DNA of 64,000 bases, taken from NCBI RefSeq assembly GCF_000787575.1, contig NW_012236504.1, positions 62,001 to 126,000 on the forward strand. The letters are read 5' to 3'. Within the stretch, counting starts at the first letter, position 1, and every line of letters begins with the position of its first letter. Under the pieces are notes generated by a model, which saw only the letters and a program-made list of their open reading frames with translations, did no database searches and was not told where the DNA came from. Below are positions 10,628 to 22,670 of the stretch, in pieces. The stretch is from Acytostelium subglobosum LB1. Taxonomy: Eukaryota; Evosea; Eumycetozoa; Acytosteliales; Acytosteliaceae. Position numbers and translations under genes: made by a program.

Positions 10628-12326
10628 TTAAAATTACAAGGGTTATAATGTCCAGGTAGAATGGACTGATTGATGGATTGATTGATGGATTGATTGATGG
10701 TATTATTTCTGGATGTAGTTCCAAAGGTCTGTCGAATGATTAATGATTAATAAAATATTATTGTTGACTTAAAAGATCATTGTAAATGGACTAAACAGGA
10801 AGAGTCAGAGATATTAGTCATCACCATTCAGGCAGCATTCATGAATGGAGTAATAATAGTTATTATTAGTATTGGATGTGGATTGATTAATTGATTGATT
10901 GATTGATTGATGAAAGGATGATTGGATAGATAGATGGATAGGGTAGACTAAGGAATGCATCATAATAATGTCCAAGATCATGATGGACATGGGGAAGGGT
11001 GTATGTGTGTGTGCTCCACATCATCATGCCAAAAGTGATATATGATTGATGGACTGATGGACTAATGGATGGATGTCAGGTGTTCTGTCTGGATGATTGA
11101 TTGATCCACACACACTCTAAATTGAAAGACATCGTCTTGCTTGGACGAGTGGTGCGTGTGATGTGTGTTAAGTGTGATTGATTGATTGATTAAGTGAGTG
11201 GTGTGATGTCAGATGTGTGGATTGGACTCAGCTGACATACTCCCTCCCTCCTCACTCTCTATACTATATGTGTGATGTGTGTTTGTGAAGTCACTGAAGG
11301 ATCTTAGATACACACACACCACATCTTGACTCTTTGTCATCAGTCAGTCATTATTTCAATGAAGTCATGTAATGATGGTCGACCACCAACCACATCACTC
11401 TTCACTATCATCCACACACAACATGTCATGTCAGATTGTGTTTGAATGGATGGATAGTGATGTCTATGTTGTAGACTACCCCTTTTTTTTTGATGCTCCT
11501 CCCTCCTTGATCCTCCTACTCTTACTCCATAAGCAGTAGCATTACTGATTGATTGATTGATTGATTAAGTACGAGTGTATATATCAATCGTACTTGCTGA
11601 TGATGATGATCATCACCACCTATTTGATTCATCGTATTAATTTAGTTGAACTTAGAATTAATATTTGTTTGTTTGTTTGATTGATTAATTGATTGATTGA
11701 TTGATTGATTGACAAATGGTTTGAATTGAATGGATAATAAACATGTCTTTTGGTATTGTTATTGATGCAATTCAACACCTCCACTTAAAATTAACACACA
11801 TGGAAAGACGTCTGATTGGTGCTTGCTGATGACATTGAAGGTCATTCATTCATTCATTGATGGTCACCACACAGTCACACACAAATACGATAACACTCTA
11901 TCGATCTCTGATTGCTCTACAGTCCTGTCTAGAGTGTCACGTGGTGTCAATGTCGATCCAACCATGTACATGAGTTACATCCATGTATGCAACTGTTTGA
12001 ATGTTTGTTTGAATGTGATTGATATGTTCCACTCAATCGACTCTTGATTTTGTTGGCTCCTTGAACATGCGATGAATTGGACAATCGCTGCTACTTAAGT
12101 TGTGTGTGACTTGTGTGTGAGGTCATCGGCATCTACATCATCTACATTGATCCACATTATCCACATCTTCCACATCATCCACGTCAGCGGGGGCAGGCCT
12201 ACACACATCACAGGGTACAGGTATTGACCCCATCATCCATCAACATCATATGATTGATTGATTGATCATACATACACACCACACAACAGTATGTATGTAT
12301 GTATGTGATACCATTCAATCAATCAA
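10628..12326. other. Long intergenic stretch, tetranucleotide-rich
   Basis: No convincing gene was seen. The stretch is full of GATT/ATTG tetranucleotide runs (for example near 10890, 11170, 11540 and 11690), GTGT-type runs and short CA repeats. It probably contains upstream control sequence for the Zn2Cys6 gene and the 3' flank of the LYR gene. A short open frame at 11823-12047 has no recognisable protein and sits in repeat-rich sequence. Confidence 0.5.
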
Positions 12327-12661
12327 TCAAAGATGGAATACCCAGTTCTGATCATTCCTGTCCAAGTTCTTGTATCTTAATATCTCTTTGATACCTGCAT
12401 CCACCTCTGCATTATACATCTCCAATTTCTTTGAGTCGGTCACTGCTCTATTCAATCTAAAGTCTATTGTTATTGTTGTCATTCATTGATTAATTGATTG
12501 ATTGATTGTTAGGTCAATAAGTTATTCAGTGAGTCGTTCAGTCAGTTTCAGAACTATGGCCTACCTTCTTTGACAAGTGCAAGCAATCTATCTCTGCTCC
12601 TCGATGGATATGTTGGAAGGTTTCTAATTAGGAACCTATATTTATGAATCATTATTGACAT
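12327..12661 (-). CDS. LYR-motif (LYRM2-like) mitochondrial protein, two exons
   Basis: Assembled by eye. Exon 1 is 12661-12565 and exon 2 is 12463-12327, with a GTAGGC donor and a TAG acceptor, giving 77 residues. The protein starts 'MSIMIHKYRFLIRNLPTYPS', whose 'YRFLIR' is the LYR motif. It continues with 'REEFRRNK'-like sequence ('KEDFRLNRAVTDSKKLE') and ends 'NLDRNDQNWVFHL'. Length and order match LYRM2-type proteins (human 88 residues). LYR proteins bind mitochondrial acyl-carrier protein and help assemble Fe-S clusters or respiratory complexes; LYRM2 has been linked to complex I. Reading through the donor meets a stop after two more codons, so splicing is required. Family confidence is good; the exact subgroup is less certain. 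Confidence 0.75.
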
Positions 12662-12909
12662 CTTTGTATTATATTATATAATATTATATTATATTTGTAT
12701 CTATCTTAGTGTGATGATGATCAAAAGATTACATGTTAGGTCTACCATGCTGAACTGAGTTGGTGATGAATACTAAAAATATTAATTAAAATCAATTTGT
12801 TTTGTCAAACAATCAAAAAAACGAATGATTCGTCAAATGATTTGAAATCAATCGAGAGACGAGTAATAATATTAATATATTCATACATACAAATAATAAT
12901 ATAACAATA

Positions 12910-13939
12910 ATGGAGTATCAAATTATTCAACAGTACTTGGAGCAGAATGGATTCAAACTCACATTGGAGAGTTTGAAGAAGGAAGCCACAAAGAAAAAGG
13001 TTGACCTCTCAACAAACAACAAAGATACTCCAACTCTAGTCGATCTCTTGAAATTATATAAGTATGTTGTTATTGTTGTCGTTGTTGTTGGGTTTGGTAA
13101 TAATGATGATACTAATATAATATAACTACCATAGCCAACAACAGAATGGTACAACAAACAAGAGAAAGCATGATGATGATGACGACGAGGAGGATAGTGA
13201 TGACGAGGAAGAGGCAACATTGAAGAAACAAAAGACTGAGGATTCAAGTGATGAGAGTGACAGCAGTGAGAGTGAGAAGGAGGATGAGAAGAAGAAGAAG
13301 GTTGTAGACTCGAGTGACAGTGAATCAGAGAGTGAAGACGAGAAGAAGAAGAAGGACAGTTCAAGCGAGAGTGAATCAGAGAGTGAGAGCGAGAAAGAGT
13401 CCGCCAAGAAAGTTGAAAGCGACGACAGCTCAAGCGAGAGTGAGGTAGAGGAGCCAAAGAAGGTCGAGCCAAAGAAGGCTGAGACAAAGAAGGCTGAGAC
13501 AAAGAAGGCTGAGACCAAGAATGCTGAGACCAAGAAGGTCGAGACAAAGAAAGAGTCAGAGGATGAGGAGGAGGAGGAGGATTCAATGGTCATCACCAAG
13601 GATGAGTCAAGTAATACTACATCATCAAACAAGAACAATACACCAAACAACAAGTATAACAACAATAACAATTATAATAACAGCAATGGAAAGCAACAAC
13701 AAAAAGGAAACACACCATTTAGAAGAGTAAAGGAGGAGGAGGTCCAGATTGATCGTCACATGAGGGCTGCCGACTACATCTCAGAGACTGATCAATGGGG
13801 ACTGAGCATCAACAGAAACATGGCCAAGACCAAGGGCAAGGGATTCCGCACTGAGAAGACCAAGAAGAAGAGAGGTTACACCAACTGCCAAATCAGCCAC
13901 GAGGTCAGCAGCTACAAGTATCCAAGTGATGACGAGTAA
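12910..13939 (+). CDS. nolc1: Nopp140/SRP40-like nucleolar phosphoprotein, two exons
   Basis: Exons 12910-13061 and 13135-13939 encode 318 residues. The N terminus ('MEYQIIQQYLEQNGFKLTLE') is a LisH-like dimerisation domain. The middle is an alternation of acidic serine clusters (SSDESDSSESEKEDE type, casein kinase 2 sites) with lysine-rich pieces, including repeated 'KKAETKKAETKKAETK'. The C terminus holds the conserved SRP40 domain: 'PFRRVKEEEVQID', 'TKGKGFRTEKTKKKRGY' and a final 'SSYKYPSDDE'. LisH plus acidic-basic repeats plus SRP40_C is the NOLC1/Nopp140 and yeast Srp40 architecture. These proteins chaperone snoRNPs in the nucleolus and Cajal bodies. This copy is short for Nopp140 (human about 700) and nearer to yeast Srp40 in size. 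Confidence 0.9.
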
Positions 13940-14127
13940 TCATTCATTCAATCAATCAATGACAATAAAGAATGAATTGAATCAACTCCAAAGATACATG
14001 TTACTATAGTCTAGGCTTGGCTTGGCTAGTTAGCCAGCCAGCCATGTCAGACCAAAGTTTAATTGAATGAAAAGACGACGTTGCTGCCAATGCATGGATG
14101 ATGATGAAAGACTGACTAATGTTACAA

Positions 14128-15443
14128 CTACCTGGAACTGACTGTCCTGATGTCAAAGTTAGCTCCTCGCAGATTGACACCGATCAGGTTGGCCTTGTGC
14201 AGGTTGGCACCGCGCAGATTGGTATCCTCCAGGTTGGCACCGGCAAGATCCGCTCCACGGAAGTTACAGTTCTCCAAGTTGGCACCCTTAAAGTTAGCCA
14301 CTCTCAGATTGGCTCCACTAAAGTTAGCCTCCTCCAACGTTGCATTCTTAAAGTTGCAGCTCTCCAATGTTGCTCTCTGTCCACCTCTATCTTCGAAATT
14401 CGTTCCCTATATTTGATTGATTGATTGATTGAATGTGAGTGGAATAGTTCCATGTCCCATTTGATTGAATGAATGAATGAACATACCCTTAATATACAGT
14501 TCTCCAGGTTGGCACCTGAGAGGTTGGCACCACGAAGGCTTGCCCCACAGAGATTGGCAAAGGAGAGGTCGGCCTCTTGTAGTAGGGCATTGTCTAGATT
14601 ACACTTGGAGAGATTGGTCTCGCGGAAGTTGGTCATCTTGAAGTTGATGTTCCTGAGGTCCAGTTTGGAGAGATCGACGCCAGACAGGTTCAGACCCTGG
14701 CATCGCAGACTGGAGTTGGACGACGACGTCAGCAGGATGGAGATGACATCCTTTCGAGTGAAGACATCGGTGCGGTTCTTGCGATCGACCAGCAGCGCCA
14801 GCTTGTCGGTCATGCCGCTGATGTTGAAGAAGCGCGCCTCAAGATAGACGCCCTCGATGTTGACGCCATCGTCAATGATTATGTTGCCACATCGCAGATA
14901 GTTCAGTATTGGTGCAAAGTACTCGGGTGAACGATCGATAAGATAGCTGCCATTGGAATCGCGTGTTGACTCCCAGTTCTCGCCAAACATCTTGGCGAGC
15001 ATGCTCTCGCGGTCCTTGATAAGAGTGGAGCGCGTGGTGGAGAAGATGCGTCCGCCCACATTGATCGTGACCCATTCGCTGCCATCGTAGCCGCCACATC
15101 TGCCACCGGCCTCATTATAGAGGAATGGCACGCCATGATTGTTGTTGTTGGTGGCCACGCCGCCACCGACCATGAAGTCCTTCAGTGTGCCTGGTGTGAT
15201 GAATGCTTCGCCACATGATGCGTACAGTATCTCCTTTGGTACGAGCAGTTCCACATCATCTATTTCGCCACCGTCCTCGTTGAAGATCCTAGTCACAGGC
15301 AGCAACAACTTCTTTGATACCAACTTTAAGAACTCACCCCACTTCTTTGGTATACTAACAGCCTTGCCTCCCGTCTTCTTTCCATTCTGAAAGACGGTAA
15401 CTCTTTTCCTACTACTTGGATCGCTCATTGCTGCTCCGATCAT
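14128..15443 (-). CDS. kctd9: KCTD9-like BTB/pentapeptide-repeat protein, two exons
   Basis: Exons 15443-14487 and 14406-14128 encode 411 residues (human KCTD9: 389). A second in-frame Met 15 bases downstream ('MSDPSSRKR') is an alternative start. Residues ~10-95 form the N-terminal ubiquitin-like/doublecortin-like domain ('VTVFQNGKKTGGKAVSIP'). A BTB/T1 domain follows ('WVTINVGGRIFSTTRSTL', 'YLIDRSPEYFAPILNYLR'). After 'LRCQGLNLSGVDLSKLDL', which is nearly identical to human KCTD9, comes a right-handed pentapeptide helix of A(N/D)LXX units up to the C terminus. KCTD9 acts as a cullin-3 adaptor in other eukaryotes; that role is inferred here. The intron cuts the pentapeptide array and contains the TGGAATAGTTCCA quasi-palindrome. 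Confidence 0.92.
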
Positions 15444-16075
15444 AAGTTATGTATGTATTTATGTATATATATAGATTGATTGATTGATTGATTGATTGAA
15501 TGGGTGAGTGAGTGAGTGAGTTTGAAGTCCTCTCTTGTGACTTTAGAATATAATGTTAGTTCTAAACTATCTATGAATATATAACTATTAATATAACTAT
15601 TATAACTAACTAACTAACTAACTAACTAATGATGATAGTACAAACAAAGAGATAATACATCATCACATCACCATCTCATCGATGATAGGGGTTTGACTCC
15701 TCACACATGCATGATAACACAAAGACACCACTAAATCAAAAGGTTGTGTGGTAGACGGGAAGTTGTGTTTGAATAAATTGAGAGTTGGTGTGTGAGATGG
15801 GGCGATGAGTGATCGATCTCTAGTTGTTCTCTCTATCTCTATCTTCACTTAACTTAGTAGTTATAATGAAGGTATAAGTTGATGTGGAGTTGAATAGTAA
15901 TAATAATAATAATAATAATAATGATTTTCACTTACCTATAGTAATGTTATTCCAAAGATTAATTTATAATAATAATAATAATGTATGAATGATTAGTCAT
16001 AGATGTAATTCATGTACAAAGTATACTTTGGTAGTTATCCATATCCATTCCACTTTATTACATTATCATGATGAC
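15444..16075. other. Intergenic, microsatellite-rich
   Basis: Contains GATT runs near 15475, GTGA runs, a (TAAC)n tract near 15605-15630 and AATAAT runs near 15895-15925 and 15970. No supported gene was seen. It probably includes the promoter of the KCTD9-like gene. Confidence 0.5.
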
Positions 16076-16258
16076 CTAAACAAAGGTGAACACAACAATG
16101 CTTTGTAAAAACTTATTCATCACAAACAATTCCGTGAATACCAATCTGCAAAGTGAATGTGTATCTAAATTAGCTCCCACACGGATCTCACGACTGTTGG
16201 GCATCACACTGAGATCCTTAAAGTTGTATCCTATTCCCAATAGAGTAAATGTTGTCAT
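16076..16258 (-). CDS. Possible small hypothetical protein (60 aa)
   Basis: An open frame of 60 codons starts in a good A-rich context (aacaaATGaca). It is followed about 20 bases after the stop by AATAAA on the same strand. The product starts 'MTTFTLLGIGYNFKDLSVMP' and includes 'NSREIRVGANLDTHSLCRL'; it matches nothing I recognise. Its base composition is not repeat-like, unlike the flanks. It could be a real small protein, an exon of a gene with unrecognised introns, or a chance frame. Confidence 0.3.
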   Translation of the reverse strand: MTTFTLLGIGYNFKDLSVMPNSREIRVGANLDTHSLCRLVFTELFVMNKFLQSIVVFTFV

Positions 16259-16642
16259 TTGTTCAATGGTCCAAAATATATTATTATTATTATTTAATTA
16301 ATTAATTATTTGTAAGGAATAGAATACTGATCATACTTGGTAACAGGTTACCCATCATCATTATACTATCAGTCAGAAAGATGTTTGCAAACACCCATTA
16401 AGAGGATATATCTTCTTTCGATTTTTCAAATTGGTTGTCGTTCAACTTGTCCTTTTGTGTTTATTATTGACAAACAAATGAATGATTTTTGGGACATGGT
16501 TTGCCCCTCACGACCAACACAAAGCACTCAATGCCGAAAGTCAACTTGAAAGTCAGTTGAGTAACAAAGCACATAACACATAATAATAAATATCTATTGA
16601 AACAGATACATAATATATATTACATAATATATAAATTCAATT
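16259..16642. other. Intergenic upstream of the acyltransferase
   Basis: AT-rich with ATTATT and TTAA runs and no supported gene. The last ~80 bases, running into the ATG at 16643, are an A/T-rich leader typical of the promoters in this window. Confidence 0.4.
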
Positions 16643-17836
16643 ATGAGTACTACTTCACAATCAAATCTGGTGAAGAGAAGGACACAACCAGATGAGCCAC
16701 CTTTCGATGATGTTGATGATGCCTCGCTCGATTCCAGAATGCAGAGAGTACACACAAAGAGTCAAGACAGTGCCCCTGTCAAAAAGCAGAGAGTATACAC
16801 AAAGCGTCAAGACAGTGCCCTTGTCAAAGCCTTCAGATTCATCGGCTCAGTAATTTGGGTCCTCTTAATTACAAGTATGATTGAACGAATCGAACGAACT
16901 ATCGACCGAATGATCGAATGAATGAATGCTAACTAATGACACTCATCTCGCTCACGATTCAAAGCTGGTATGTGGCTAGCTGCACCAGTCACATTCGTAA
17001 TTGGACCTGTTCTTAGAACGTTTAAAGTCAGGAAGTATTACTACCCATTGGAGTTGCTGAGCCGTGCTTGGGCATGGGGCGTGCTCTGGATCAATGACAT
17101 TGATATCACAGTGGAGGGAGGACACCTCCCAGTCGAGTGCGAGGGCAAGTCCACCATCCTCATGTACAGCCACGCTTCAAACGTCGACCCCATCACCCTG
17201 ATGGGCTACACTCAGAATCCATCCAAGTTCATCTTCAAGAAGGAGCTGCTCTACTTTGTGCCCTACGTCTTTGCCATTGGCATGATCATGGGCCACATCC
17301 CAATCAACAGAAAGAAGCGTCAGTCTGCCTTTGAGTCGATTGACATCGCCGCAGCCAAGGTCAAGGACTACAAGGCATGCGTTGTCATCAGTCCCGAGGG
17401 CACCCGATCCAACGACGGCATTCTCCAGCCATTCAAGAAGGGACCATTCCACATGGCACTCAAGTCTGGCGCCAGGATTGCCCCAGTCGTTCTTTTTGGT
17501 AACCACGAGGTGTGGCCAACCAGCAGCTTGTTGCCAAGCTCTGGATCAGTTTAGTAAGTACATGGCCATGTAATCGACGAATAGACGCAAGACTTACCAA
17601 TCACTTTATCAAACAACAACAGCGTTAGATACTTGCCATCGTTTGAGATTGGAGAGAAGGATGATATTGACTCATTGTTGGAGAAGACTTATGAAATGAT
17701 GCATGGTGCACTTGTCACGCCACCAGAGGGCTTTGAGCCACACAAGAAGGGCTGTCAGATTGGTCATGCAGCAATCTTCTTGTCAATCTGCAGTTGTGTC
17801 GGTGTTGCAATTGCCAACTACTTTGGCTTCTTTTAG
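16643..17836 (+). CDS. 1-acylglycerol-3-phosphate acyltransferase (PlsC family), three exons
   Basis: Exons 16643-16874, 16965-17553 and 17623-17836 encode 344 residues. The PlsC motifs are present: motif I HX4D as 'SHASNVDPITL', a GXXFI(D/R)-type region around 'IPINRKKRQSAFESI', and motif III 'ISPEGTRSNDG'. A membrane segment precedes motif I ('FIGSVIWVLLITTGMWLAAP', split by intron 1), and another hydrophobic stretch lies at the C terminus ('IFLSICSCVGVAIANYFG'). The family transfers an acyl chain to lysophosphatidic acid in the ER to make phosphatidic acid; other lysophospholipids cannot be excluded. The N-terminal ~75 residues contain a duplicated basic segment ('QRVHTKSQDSAPVK', 'QRVYTKRQDSALVK'), an internal tandem repeat. 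Confidence 0.85.
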
Positions 17837-18077
17837 ACTATAGCTCACTCATAAACATGGTGTCGCCAACACTCTCTATCTCACTCATCATCATCATCAA
17901 TCGATTGATGCTGCGCTACATATCTATCATGGAATCTTGGTTGCCAGTAGCCTAACTACCTGACAACCACCGGTCATGGTTGAACCAAACTAACTAAAGA
18001 CAAGGAGTATACCTTCTTCTTGATCAATCAAATGATTATGTATGATGTTTATTCATTGTTCCAACAACTCGCCTTCC

Positions 18078-20520
18078 TTACTTCTTCTTGTTGGTCTTCT
18101 TCTTGTTGATATTCCTTGGCTTGGCAGCGGGTGGTGCTTGCGCGCGCTGCTCAATCACCTTGGTAACACCGTCAGCGGCCAGGGTGCTGGCCTGCTGTGA
18201 TGATGAAACACCTTGTGAGCCACGAGCGAGTTGATCGACCTTCTTGCCCTTGAAGCCCTTCTTGGAACGGTGTCCCGATCGCTGCCACTTTGGCAACCAA
18301 CGCTCTGGATCTGGTTTGACATTGGGATCGTAGTTCTTTGGCAATCTCTTTGGAATCTTTGGCTTGACTACCACCGGTGCCACTGGTGCTGGCTTTTTTG
18401 TGTCCTTCTTCTTGTTGTCAACAACTGCGGGTGTTGGTGCTGGCTGTTCCACTGGCTTTAAGCTCCTATTGTGTTGTTGTGTTATTGTTGTGGCGTTGTT
18501 AGTGAGATTGGCCAATGATCGTATGTGGATGGGTTGGGAAACACTTACTTCTCGTATTCCAGACCAAGCTTCTCAATGAGGTCGACGTCAATCTTATCGT
18601 TGTACTTCATGGCTGGGAGTTTGCCCTCATACTTCTGGGCGACGGTTGGATCGTAGTGGGAGGCGGCGACAATGTAGGATGGTAGTGCAACGAGATCATT
18701 GGCATTGACCTTGAGCACCTTCTCGTAGCAGCTGGCAGCCTCTTTATACTTCAAGTGCTTCATCTTGAAGTTACCGTTGACCTTTAGCAACGATATGTAT
18801 GAGTCCTCCTCCTTCTCGGTCTTGTTCTTCTTTGCTTCGAGCGAAGCGATCAATGTGTCGAGGCTTGAGCTTGCCTGCTCCAAATCGCCAGCCTTCTCAT
18901 AGAGTGCCACCATCGTGGCAATGATACCAGGCTTGGCCTGTGTGGCTGTGTCCAATGACTTGAGCACGGCCAATGCCTTCTCGATGTTATTGTTCTCGAG
19001 AAGATAGAGTTGTGCCAGTGCCAGTTGTGACTTGAGTGACTTGTTTTGCTGTTGGCGGAGGAGAAAGAGGTTAGGGATATGCATGATGATGTCAATGTTC
19101 GCCTTGCTCATTCATACTAACCTTTAGAAGATCCTCAGCCTCGCGCCACTTCTTGTCCTTGGCCAACTGCGTGGAGAGGGCAATCTCGATCTCTTGATTG
19201 ATGTCGGCGTCGTTGTACTTGGTCTTGAGAGTCTTGAGCAGCTCCTCGCACTGTGTCACCTTCTTGAGATTGAGCGACACAATGTACTGGTTGTAAAGCA
19301 CCTTTTGCTTCTGACGCGAGGTCAGCTTGTTCTCTGTCTTCTCATTGATGAGCGACTTGATATGCTCGTGGCTGGCCATGTAGTCAGTGGCGCCCGATGC
19401 CTGCTTCAAAGTGGCAATGTTGTTCTTGGCCACCAATGATGCGCTGTCGCCAATCTCCAAGTCCAACACACTCTGGTATGCCTCGCGCGCCTCCTCAACG
19501 TTGCCAATCAACTGCTGGCAGTAAGCCAGCTGAACATTCAATGATGAAGACTCTTGTTGAATGTCCTCCTCACTGAATCCATCCTTCTTTAGTGTCTCAA
19601 CACAGACCTCTGTTGTTGCGTTTGTTGTTAGCCAATGCCTTACTCCTCTCTCTCTCTCCACTCCTACTACATACTCTTGGCGAGCTTCAATTGTGTCTCG
19701 GCAGACTTGACGTCTCTCTTGTAGAGTGACAGACAGGCAGCATTGAAGGCAAACTCATAGGTCTTGGCAAGCAAGTTCTTGTGCTTGTTGAGCAAGTCCT
19801 GGCACTCTTGTACCTTTCCTGCATCAATGTATGCTGCACAGAGGTTGGTCAACAACTCTGCATTCTCATTCTATGTGCGATGTTAGTGTCTGTCTCCAAG
19901 ATCATTGAATGAATGAATGAATGAATGATGTACATACGTAGCCAGGTTCCTTGAGCAATGACTCATAGATAGAGACTGTCTTTTGGTAGTTCTCAAGCTT
20001 GTAGTACTATTATATGTGTAAGATTGATTGATTAGATACATGCTGTAGTACAATGGACTAACTGTGATCGACACTTACAATCTGTGCCTCCAACTCCAAG
20101 AACTTGTTTGGCTTCTGCTTGATGGTGGCGATCTCTTGCAATGCTTCGTTGTACTTTGTCAAGCTGTATAGACAGTATGACTTCTCATAAAGCATTGGCT
20201 CACTCTGTGTGGCAGGTGATGCAGCAGACTTCAAACAATCGATTGCCTCTTGGAAACTGCCATTGAACATCAAACAAATAACCTTGCATTGGAATGCCTC
20301 TACATCTGTCTTATTCGCAACCAATACTATTAATGGTAGTTGTTGTTATGCATCATGTCAGTCATAGTGATTCATTGATTGATTGAGTGAATGAATGAAT
20401 GATTATAATCATACTCTTGTTGCATAATCTAATAGCCTTCTTGTATTGTGATTGTTGGATATACTCATCCAACTCTTTGAATAGTTGATCTACTGGTTGT
20501 TGTTGTTCCTTTGTTGCCAT
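18078..20520 (-). CDS. srp72: Signal recognition particle subunit SRP72, seven exons
   Basis: Seven exons (20520-20415, 20326-20079, 20006-19938, 19870-19675, 19609-19122, 19048-18549 and 18465-18078) encode 664 residues, close to human SRP72 (671). The N-terminal two-thirds is a TPR-like solenoid ('AFQCKVICLMFNGSFQEAI', 'LLTNLCAAYIDAGKVQEC'). The C terminus is lysine-rich and carries the SRP72 RNA-binding signature 'PDPERWLPKWQRSG'. SRP72 binds SRP68 and SRP RNA in the particle that targets nascent secretory proteins to the ER. An in-frame Met at 20574 would add 18 acidic residues; I chose 20520 because its protein starts like other SRP72s. The gene is divergent from the COMMD9-like gene with only 273 bases between starts. 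Confidence 0.93.
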
Positions 20521-20793
20521 ATCTTTATCTGTATCTGTGTCGTCGTCAATGTCTATAACTACTTCACTAAACAATCAATCTTGTGAACTTTGTGTTTGGT
20601 GTTCAAGTGTGACTTGTCAACCCACAATCATCTCAAATGATCAGAAGTTCGATAGTTTTCAAGAATCAGACTTTGACGATTCCAAAGTCAAGTGTAAATC
20701 TCAGGGCAAGGGCAAAGGTATTGATTGATTGAGATACATATAACATATTTCATATAACATTATATAACATATAGATAGAGATAAAGATAGGAC

Positions 20794-21202
20794 ATGTCTC
20801 AACAGCAACAGCCACAAACACAAATACAGGGTGCTTCATTGCCACGCATGGTCGACATGGATTGGAGAATGGATGTCAAGACATCATCAGACGTCATGTC
20901 AAGAATGGCTGTACCAACTGTTTTGTTTAAGTTACAAGTATGATCATGAGATGCTGATGGATTGTTATCATCAAACAAACAAAGATATTCATGGTGTTCG
21001 ATCAAATCAATCAATGTACTGACCAAACATGCTCATTTCAATCAATCAACAATAATAGGTTGAAGATCCTAAAGGAACACCATCAGAAGACTCACAACAA
21101 CCAGCTACAAAGACTGTCATCTTTGAATTGAACAAGCAGACCATTAACACAATGCTAGAAGGACTGGAGTTTGTACAGGGCCAACTGAACTCTATCAAGT
21201 AA
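20794..21202 (+). CDS. commd9: COMMD9-like protein, COMM domain only, two exons
   Basis: Exons 20794-20937 and 21059-21202 encode 95 residues. After a Gln-rich start ('MSQQQQPQTQIQG') comes a COMM domain very close to COMMD9: 'SLPRMVDMDWRMDVKTSSD', 'SRMAVPTVLFKLQVEDP', then 'FELNKQTINTMLEGLEFVQG'. The conserved Trp of COMM domains is present. COMMD proteins form the Commander complex with CCDC22/CCDC93 and recycle endosomal cargo. Human COMMD9 has 198 residues with an N-terminal helical HN domain; no such domain is visible here. An in-frame stop lies two codons before the ATG, and there is no room upstream before the SRP72 start. It therefore looks like a minimal COMM protein, similar in plan to COMMD6. 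Confidence 0.82.
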
Positions 21203-21469
21203 TTTGGTGTTGGGATAGTTAGATAGATCATCTTAAGCAATAAACACTGTATTATACACACTTACACATACTTAAGTACACTGGCTTGTTGCCATGATGG
21301 ACATGTTAGGTTGGTCGCGCGGGCCATTCATTCAAGTGTGTGGTAGCCATGCCCAAGATCGAGAGGGAATCAGAAGTTTGAAAGGGTTTGAGTCCAACAA
21401 GATTCATTAATGAACCTACATTCATTGTTTATCTGATGAACATATACATACACATACATAAGTACTACA

Positions 21470-22670
21470 ATGGAGACTAATGATGATAAGACTCTGGCTA
21501 TATCCAGGGATGAAGCGAGTAATGTAAGTTGATTGAATGAATGATTGATTGTATGGGACATGACAGGATAGGCACTTACAACAATGACAACCATATAACA
21601 GATACAACAATGCATTGAGAAGTGCTTTACACTATACATGACAAAGACAGAGATCATTATTACACTACAGAATCAATTCAATGTCAATCCAACATTCTCA
21701 GAGACAAGTATGTTCAATGATCAAACACAATGAATGATTGAATGAATGACAATCAATGCTGACATACCTCAACACAGTGTTGATGAACTTGGAGAGACAG
21801 AACCCAGACTTCTTCAATATCTATTATAAGAGACTGAAGATTAAGGAGCAGATAATAGAGTTCAATCACCTGGCCAGTCTACAATTAAAGTCAATGATCG
21901 CCAGACAAGGTGACCCAGGTGCAGCGATGCAACAACATCATAGCTCACTAAAGAATGGTGGTTTAGTGGATACATCTCTCAACAACAATAACATCAATAA
22001 CAATAACAATGGTCATAGCAACAACAACAACAACACGACGACGACAACAACTACAACAGCGACTTCATCAACTTCAATCGATGACCCATACTCTTTATTG
22101 CCAACATTTCCGTATTCTGCCATGTCTTCGACATCAACATCCTCAGTCACATCTGTGGACAATGGTTCACAGCAACAGGAACCTGCACCACTGTTATCAG
22201 TATCACCAGCAAACGATGTCCAACAGCAACAACAACCACAATCATCCAACCAAGGCGACTTCAACAATCCTTTCATCAAGCAGTCCACATCCGATGTGTT
22301 GTCAACACTGATCGCAAACACTCATAACAGCAACTGTATGTGTCATCGTTGGATGACATGCACATGTACTCTACATACTAACATCGCCATTCTAACAACA
22401 GCTATCGCAGGCTTTGAGAGTTCAACGTCGAACAACAATATGTACCAGGGATTGGACAACTCAACGTTTGGAGCGATCGACATCTCACAGATACCATTGT
22501 CATCATCGTTCTCATTCGCGTTTGGAGGTGATGACATGAAGCGAACAAACAACATGCTCAATCCTGGCGGTATGGTCCCAGGCGATCATGAACTTGGCAA
22601 GTCAACATTCAATCTGAATATGTCACAAGGTGGAAGTGAGCTCGAGTCATTCCTCAATCCAAACATGTAG
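21470..22670 (+). CDS. Conserved protein with plant-type 'IERCLQLYM' domain, four exons
   Basis: Exons 21470-21523, 21602-21707, 21778-22335 and 22402-22670 encode about 328 residues. The N-terminal ~85 residues ('IQQCIEKCFTLYMTKTEIII', 'LMNLERQNPDFFNIYYKRLK', 'EQIIEFNHL') resemble a short domain of uncharacterised plant proteins that begins with an IERCLQLYM-like helix and ends with a FNxLL-type helix. I do not know its function. The rest is low-complexity Asn, Ser, Thr and Gln. The last intron can end at 22401 or 22410; both keep the frame and the intron itself is open, so retention would also be coding. The domain's occurrence in plants and amoebae suggests an old eukaryotic protein. Confidence 0.65.

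Noticed and set aside
22009-22311. Alternative frame in the Asn/Thr-rich part of the plant-domain protein
   Set aside because: Out-of-frame reading of CAA/ACA repeats; the chosen frame is continuous with the conserved N-terminal domain.
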